This document shows, piece after piece, positions 59,229 through 64,000 of a stretch of 64,000 nucleotides of DNA. Position 1 is the first letter of the stretch. Each line of letters starts with the position of its first letter. The position numbers and the translations under genes were made by a program. Under the pieces are notes generated by a model. That model saw only the letters and a list, made by a program, of their open reading frames with translations, did not search any database and was not told where the DNA came from. The DNA comes from Poritiphilus flavus (lineage in GTDB: Bacteria > Bacteroidota > Bacteroidia > Flavobacteriales > Flavobacteriaceae): the NCBI RefSeq assembly GCF_009901585.1, contig NZ_WXYO01000003.1, positions 62,001-126,000 on the forward strand, given 5' to 3'.

Positions 59229-59948
59229 CTATTCTGCAGTTTTGATCTTATCCAGGTAAGAACGGAGTTCCTTTCCGTATTTGGAATCAGCTACCTCCGG
59301 GCTCAATACGGTATAGACCGAATCCAGGTATTTGGCATTGGCGTCCGGAACTTCCTTTACAGCTATATAAGGGGCGATCTCAGAGTCTTTGTTGTTCAGC
59401 GCAAAATTGATAGCGTATAAATAGCCACGCACAAGATTGCGATCACTGGCTCGTTGAATAGAATCCATCGCGAGGGAGTCCTGCTGAACCTCAGGATCGA
59501 ATGCAGCCTGTAGATACTCCAGGTTTTTGGAATTGAAACGAGACATGACCTCCCGGTACTCTTCCAGTTTCTTATGGGTTTCAGAACCTGATATTCTGGC
59601 TTTGGTATCAAAAGTATTCCAGGCAGTATTTATGGTTATGGTACCTGGCTCGCCAAAAAAAGTGATCCTGTCATTAATGTCATTATTATCCGTTTTGTCC
59701 AGATAGAGATAGAATATCTCCGCATGATCCAGGGGGATCTCGAAATTGAAATTCCCGTCACCGGCAATCTTTAACGAGTCTATGGTCACTAATACGGAAT
59801 CAGGGATATGCTGAAGATAGAGTGTACCTTTTTTTAGGCCTTTGACATTTCCAGTAACTATCATACTGCTCTCTGAACTATTTGAGCCACAGGAATATAG
59901 TACTACAATGAGCATTAAAAAAAAGCCGATCTTCTTCATCTTATCCAA
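59229..59948 (-). CDS. DUF4369 lipoprotein
   Basis: The 239-residue protein has a lipoprotein signal with lipobox VLYSC (Cys20); the start may be the second Met (59939). Residues 28-110 (VTGNVKGLKKGTLYLQHI, then IDSLKIAGDGNFNFEIPL) are a DUF4369 domain, often found at the N-terminus of AhpC/TSA-type thiol proteins in Bacteroidota. Here no thioredoxin fold follows, only a helical C-terminus. The function is unknown; it is probably an envelope lipoprotein. It lies 36 bases downstream of the DUF819 gene on the same strand and may be cotranscribed with it. Confidence 0.85.
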   Translation of the reverse strand: MDKMKKIGFFLMLIVVLYSCGSNSSESSMIVTGNVKGLKKGTLYLQHIPDSVLVTIDSLKIAGDGNFNFEIPLDHAEIFYLYLDKTDNNDINDRITFFGEPGTITINTAWNTFDTKARISGSETHKKLEEYREVMSRFNSKNLEYLQAAFDPEVQQDSLAMDSIQRASDRNLVRGYLYAINFALNNKDSEIAPYIAVKEVPDANAKYLDSVYTVLSPEVADSKYGKELRSYLDKIKTAE

Positions 59949-59984
59949 ATTTGTGCGGCAAATATCAACAAACTTTGCGGAATA

Positions 59985-61301
59985 CTAAACTTTTGATGCG
60001 ATTTCCATAAGGTAAGCGCATAACAGAGCTCCACCAGTCCCGACTACATATCCGAATACGGCCAGAAGCACTCCTACAGAGGTCAGTGATGGATGGAATT
60101 CGGCAGCTACCACCGGTGCTGATGCGGCTCCACCCACATTGGCCTGGCTGCCAACCGCCAGGAAAAAATAGGGAGCTTTTATGAGTTTGGCTACCAGAAT
60201 AAGGAGTCCGGCATGTATGGAGATCCAGATCAGTCCGAGAGCCAGCAGGCCCGGATTTTCGAGGATACGGCTTAAGTCCATTTTCATTCCAATAGTGGCG
60301 ACGAGAATATAAATAAAGACGCCTCCAATCTTACTGGCTCCTGCACCTTCGTAGTTTTTGGCTTTGGTAAATGATAGGATTATACCAATTGCGGTAGCAA
60401 TGACAACCATCCAGAAGAAATTCCCTCCAAGGAAGGACAAAAAGCTTTTGGGATTGCTGATCACCTCTGAACCTTGGACCAGTAGCGTACTGAGATAGCC
60501 ACTAAAGAAATGGGCGATACCTACTGCGGTAAAAGCAAAGAAAGTCATCATAATGTAGTCCCTTATACTGGGTACCCGGGTAATGCGCTCTGCAAACTCA
60601 GAAACCGTAATCTTCAACTCCTCAATGGCAGAAACATCTGCTTTTAGCCAGCGATCTATTCTTTTTGTTCTGCCGACACCCCATAACAGCACGGCCATCC
60701 AGATATTTGCCCCGATCACATCTACCAGGACCATCTGGCTGAATTTCTTCGGATTGTATTGAAAGATCTCAAACATGGCAGCCTGATTGGCCCCTCCGCC
60801 GATCCAACTTCCCGCTATGGTGGAAAGACCACGCCATGTAGCGTCAAAATCATTACCACCCACCGTTTCAGGGGAAAATATCGACATGATGAGTATGGCA
60901 ATAGGTCCGCCTATAATAATCCCTGTGGTACCCGTCAGGAACATGATGAGGGCCTTGGAACCCAGGTTTGCGATGGCCTTAAGGTCTATGCTTAAAGTCA
61001 TCAGGACAAGCGCGGCGGGCAACAAGTATCTACTGGCCATAAAATATAAGCGCGACTCATGTTCAACCAGCTCACCGTTTTCGTTAAGGCTTTGCCATTC
61101 CGGTGCGATAATACCAACGGAAGTAAGGATACCGGGTAATAAATAACACATCAGTACTCCGGGAATAAAAGAGTAGAATCTTTTCCAGAAGTTGGTTTTT
61201 AAGGAAGAGGTGTAAAAAACGAAACCAAGGCAAAGCGCCAGAAGGCCAAAAACCACCGTATCATCGGTAATTAACGGCACGGCTAGTTCGGTTTTTTCCA
61301 T
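59985..61301 (-). CDS. DUF819 family membrane protein
   Basis: The 438-residue protein has about ten or more hydrophobic segments spread over its length. Family features include GTTGIIIGGPIAILIMS, SWIGGGANQAAMFE and SQANVGGAASAPVVAAEFHP, with glycine-rich paired repeats as in secondary transporters. DUF819 proteins are predicted permeases; the substrate is unknown. A -7 element (61321-61328) lies 19 bases upstream. Confidence 0.88.
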   Translation of the reverse strand: MEKTELAVPLITDDTVVFGLLALCLGFVFYTSSLKTNFWKRFYSFIPGVLMCYLLPGILTSVGIIAPEWQSLNENGELVEHESRLYFMASRYLLPAALVLMTLSIDLKAIANLGSKALIMFLTGTTGIIIGGPIAILIMSIFSPETVGGNDFDATWRGLSTIAGSWIGGGANQAAMFEIFQYNPKKFSQMVLVDVIGANIWMAVLLWGVGRTKRIDRWLKADVSAIEELKITVSEFAERITRVPSIRDYIMMTFFAFTAVGIAHFFSGYLSTLLVQGSEVISNPKSFLSFLGGNFFWMVVIATAIGIILSFTKAKNYEGAGASKIGGVFIYILVATIGMKMDLSRILENPGLLALGLIWISIHAGLLILVAKLIKAPYFFLAVGSQANVGGAASAPVVAAEFHPSLTSVGVLLAVFGYVVGTGGALLCAYLMEIASKV

Positions 61302-61320
61302 AAAAGCGGGTTATTGCTTC

Positions 61321-61328
61321 CAAATATA
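61321..61328 (-). promoter_or_regulatory. -7 promoter element of the DUF819 gene
   Basis: On the minus strand this reads TATATTTG, a perfect TAnnTTTG match 19 bases before the ATG. A -33 TTG is not obvious. Confidence 0.5.
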
Positions 61329-61360
61329 ATCAAATTGGGACGCCTTCGGGGAAAAACAGA

Positions 61361-63559
61361 TTATATGTTAAGCCAATAGGTGAGTTTTAGGTTGATGGAC
61401 CTGAAGCGAGGCGAAAACCGATCCACAAAGTAGTTGTCATTGTACACCAGGAAGAGGTCAGACAGAGGGGCAAAACGCCATTGCAAGCGCGAATTGATCC
61501 CCAGATTATCCCTTTGATTGCTGTATTGCACCAGGGTAGACCAGAAAATGGACTTGGTAAACGTCAGGTTTATCCTGGGGCTTAAAAGCCAGAGATCGGC
61601 AGTGGCAAAGGGAGCCGGTAGTTCTATGTGGTCGTAATTGATATCCAGGCTGAGTATCGCCTTGGGCTGTAGCCTCAGAGAGAGCCCTCCTTCAATGGAA
61701 AATCGGTTCCCGTTGAAGAATCTACCTACGGAAGTCTCCAGCTCATAGGAAAACACCTGGGCCCTGTTACTTTCATAGGCAAAGCGCAAGGCATTAAAAT
61801 GATAACCCTGGTCTGCAGGCAGGGGAGTGGCCCCGTCAGTGCCCGTGGGGTCAAAAGTATCTGTGAGGAAGACGAAACGGTTGGAAAACTCCAATCCGAA
61901 CTCCGACTGATCCCGCATACTGAATCCCCAACTGGCGCGGATATCGTGATCCGTTTTTTGGAAATCCAGACCCGGCCTCCAGGTGATGATCGGGAAAAAC
62001 TCAATGGAATGGCTGTTAACCGGACCCCTTTTGGGCCAGAATACGGCTTCTACCGAAGTAGCGGATTTCACAATGTCTTTTCTGCGAATGAACCCCAGGT
62101 CCGATGAGAATTCTTCATCGACAAATACCCAGTCCGTAAAAACATTGAAAAACCTTGAATTCCTTCCCAGAAAAGCGCCCAGAGAATAATTGCCTTCTGA
62201 ATCATCAGGCTGAAAGGATTTGTGTCCGTAGAATTTGCCAATCCAGACATTGTCTTCGGAGGCCAGATTGTAATCGATCCCGATCACCCTGTTATACTCC
62301 TCTTCCCGTTCAACAAAGTCGTAATCCTTAAAAGACTGTCGATTGATAAAAAAGAGGCCGATGTTCGACCTGGCAAACACCTTTTGCTGCAGCGCGAGCA
62401 TCATATTGTTATTGGATGCTATTTCATTCTCAAGGTCCTCGTCAGTTTGTATATTCAATAATCCCAAACGAAGGTTCTCATTGAGTTTCCCACTGAGCCT
62501 TATACCTCCAATGATACGGTTTTGGATACTATTATCTGCACTGTCTGTAGCGATACCTATCCGGCGTGAGAAAAAGGGGTTGGCATCTCGTCCACCACCA
62601 AAACTCCCGAAGAGGTCGTTATTGTCTATAAAGAATTGCCTGCGCTCGGGAAGCGAGATCTCAAAACGTGTGAGGTTGGTGAAAATATCATCAACTTCCA
62701 CATTACTGAAATCCGGATTCAGGGTGATATCAAGATTCATCCCATTTCCAATGGCAACCTTGGCGTCACCTCCTACCTTGATGTTGTTTTCACCTACGTC
62801 TGTCTCAAAATCCTTATCGCTGATAGCGTTTACATATGGGATGATGGCCAACGGAGTCCGGGATCTGCCTAAGGGCTTTTCAAACAGCATATCGCCCATA
62901 AATGCGAGGTTTATGAGTGACTGGTTCTGCGGAACCTTGTACCATACACTTCTCTCGTTATTTTGAAAGTCAAAACGATAACTTTGAAACCTCCATTTGG
63001 TCTCACCTTCCCTGAATTTGAAGGAAGTCAGAGGTATAGCCAGCTCAGCGGTGTAATAACCATCATAGATCTTCGAGTCTCCCTTCCACTTAACATCCCA
63101 GGACGTGGTAAACCCTCGCAGACTGGAACCTCCTCCGGATATCAGCGCTTCCCTCCGTACTCCCAGGGGGTTTATTCCAAAAAGAAAGGCATTGGTCCCA
63201 TCGTTAAAGGTATCGAACAACAGACTTATATTGTCACTACCCCCGGCCCGAAAATCCCGTTGCAGAGAGGTAATCGTATAATCATCTCCGGGAGTATATT
63301 GGGTAATACCGATGTACAGAGTGGTTTCGCTAACCAGCATACGAATGTCCGTCTGATATTCAGCGGGAATGGAATCTGAGGGAAAATATTGCTGAAAAGG
63401 ACCTGCGGTTTCGGCAGTTTTCCAGGCAGCTTCATCTAATATGCCATCTGGTTCTATGGTCTCAACGGTATGCTTTACAGTAAAGGATTTTTGGGGAGTT
63501 TGTCCGAAACTTAGGAGGGAGAAGATTAGAAATGCTGTAAAGCAAATCGGTTTGGCCAT
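61361..63559 (-). CDS. CBM9-like / DUF5916 outer-membrane protein
   Basis: From ATG 63559 the protein has 732 residues, with a signal peptide (ending LLSFGQ). Residues 30-210 are a carbohydrate-binding family 9-like domain (EPDGILDEAAWKTAE, then DNISLLFDTFNDGTNAFLFGINP). The rest is DUF5916, predicted to form an outer-membrane beta-barrel, with alternating polar/hydrophobic strands up to LKLTYWLNI. Despite the CBM9 name no sugar substrate is proven. A start at TTG 63586 would fall in the promoter element and is unlikely. Confidence 0.9.
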   Translation of the reverse strand: MAKPICFTAFLIFSLLSFGQTPQKSFTVKHTVETIEPDGILDEAAWKTAETAGPFQQYFPSDSIPAEYQTDIRMLVSETTLYIGITQYTPGDDYTITSLQRDFRAGGSDNISLLFDTFNDGTNAFLFGINPLGVRREALISGGGSSLRGFTTSWDVKWKGDSKIYDGYYTAELAIPLTSFKFREGETKWRFQSYRFDFQNNERSVWYKVPQNQSLINLAFMGDMLFEKPLGRSRTPLAIIPYVNAISDKDFETDVGENNIKVGGDAKVAIGNGMNLDITLNPDFSNVEVDDIFTNLTRFEISLPERRQFFIDNNDLFGSFGGGRDANPFFSRRIGIATDSADNSIQNRIIGGIRLSGKLNENLRLGLLNIQTDEDLENEIASNNNMMLALQQKVFARSNIGLFFINRQSFKDYDFVEREEEYNRVIGIDYNLASEDNVWIGKFYGHKSFQPDDSEGNYSLGAFLGRNSRFFNVFTDWVFVDEEFSSDLGFIRRKDIVKSATSVEAVFWPKRGPVNSHSIEFFPIITWRPGLDFQKTDHDIRASWGFSMRDQSEFGLEFSNRFVFLTDTFDPTGTDGATPLPADQGYHFNALRFAYESNRAQVFSYELETSVGRFFNGNRFSIEGGLSLRLQPKAILSLDINYDHIELPAPFATADLWLLSPRINLTFTKSIFWSTLVQYSNQRDNLGINSRLQWRFAPLSDLFLVYNDNYFVDRFSPRFRSINLKLTYWLNI

Positions 63560-63583
63560 TAGTTTTGAATTAGTCAGCAGGCC

Positions 63584-63591
63584 CAAATTTA
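63584..63591 (-). promoter_or_regulatory. -7 promoter element of the CBM9/DUF5916 gene
   Basis: On the minus strand this reads TAAATTTG, a perfect TAnnTTTG match 24 bases before ATG 63559. A TTG lies 25 bases further upstream, slightly long for the -33 element. Confidence 0.55.
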
Positions 63592-63657
63592 AGCCAATAA
63601 TCCGTTAAAAAAATGCCAAATTTTAGCCCGGAATTGATAAAGATTTAACGACTTCGC

Positions 63658-64000
63658 CTAGGATTTCTTAAACTTTTTCTTCCGTTTTTTCTTGGGGTTT
63701 TTAAAGAGGCGTTTAAAAAATCCATCCCTTTTCACCGGTTTACAATTCAGGCTGGCCAAAATTTCCTGATCGGGTTTCTCGAAGCGCACCCGGGTAATAT
63801 GGTTGAAGGAAGGATCACGGTTCAATTCTTTCATAAAAGTGGCAAAAAGAGGAAGGGCGGCACTGGCGCCTTGTCCGAGGCTGGTACTTTTAAACCCTAT
63901 CTCGTGCTGATCCAGTCCTACCCAGCTTACATGCACCAGCTTCGGCGTAATCGCGGCAAACCAGGCATCCTTATTGTTTTGTGTAGTACCGGTTTTTCCG
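63658..64000 (-). CDS. Class A penicillin-binding protein, C-terminal end (cut by window)
   Basis: The frame enters from the right edge with the sequence GKTGTTQNNKDAWFAAITP. KTGT is the third active-site motif of the transpeptidase domain. It continues with VHVSWVGLDQHEIGF, the usual end of PBP1a-type enzymes in Bacteroidota. A very basic tail closes the protein (NPKKKRKKKFKKS). Class A PBPs polymerise and cross-link peptidoglycan. The N-terminal glycosyltransferase domain lies outside the window, so the class is inferred. Confidence 0.85.
   Translation of the reverse strand, partial: GKTGTTQNNKDAWFAAITPKLVHVSWVGLDQHEIGFKSTSLGQGASAALPLFATFMKELNRDPSFNHITRVRFEKPDQEILASLNCKPVKRDGFFKRLFKNPKKKRKKKFKKS

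Overview
The window is a chromosomal segment of a member of the Bacteroidota, most likely a marine Flavobacteriaceae. Five things support this: type IX secretion (T9SS) type-B C-terminal domains paired with PorP/SprF proteins; Bacteroidota promoter elements (TAnnTTTG at -7); the near absence of Shine-Dalgarno sites except at rpsU and nusG; lineage families such as DUF2851, DUF4369 and CBM9/DUF5916; and moderate G+C. I cannot name the genus from sequence alone.

Region 1 (1-7.9 kb) is housekeeping: a cut-off rhodanese, a DUF2851 protein, a small PspC-like protein, a two-TM potassium channel with RCK domains, a sodium:alanine symporter, a ComEA-like helix-hairpin-helix protein, an acyl-CoA dehydrogenase, rpsU and a XerC/D-type recombinase.

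Region 2 (8-22.8 kb) is the classic translation/transcription block: raiA, tRNA-Thr(TGT), tRNA-Tyr, tRNA-Gly(TCC), tRNA-Thr(GGT), tuf, tRNA-Trp, secE, nusG, rplK, rplA, rplJ, rplL, rpoB, rpoC and a DUF3467 gene. The Thr-Tyr-Gly-Thr-tuf order matches the E. coli thrU-tyrU-glyT-thrT-tufB operon. Here the spacers have been invaded by short structured repeats, and the 3' tails of tRNA-Gly and tRNA-Trp have been duplicated next to a shared palindromic element.

Region 3 (22.8-25.8 kb) is a 1-kb non-coding stretch with minisatellites, then prfC on the minus strand.

Region 4 (25.8-56.4 kb) is a 30-kb cell-surface island. One apparent operon encodes a thrombospondin-3 repeat protein with a T9SS type-B domain, a PorP/SprF protein and an OmpA/PD40 protein. 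Two large secreted multidomain proteins follow; they are unrelated in their bodies but share the same C-terminal tail (ITNRRITYRV[ND]PN). Then comes a giant protein of about 4,240 residues built almost entirely of repeats (12 tandem 85-residue units, then dozens of 35/39-residue units), followed closely by a second type-B protein and a second PorP/SprF protein. The layout suggests two adhesin secretion units around two proteins that carry a possibly undescribed sorting or anchoring tail.

Region 5 (56.5-64 kb) holds a compact operon (idi, a QueD-like gene, a Bcp-type peroxiredoxin, manA) with an apparently leaderless first gene, a small conserved hypothetical, and on the minus strand a DUF4369 lipoprotein, a DUF819 membrane protein, a CBM9/DUF5916 outer-membrane protein and the 3' end of a class A penicillin-binding protein.
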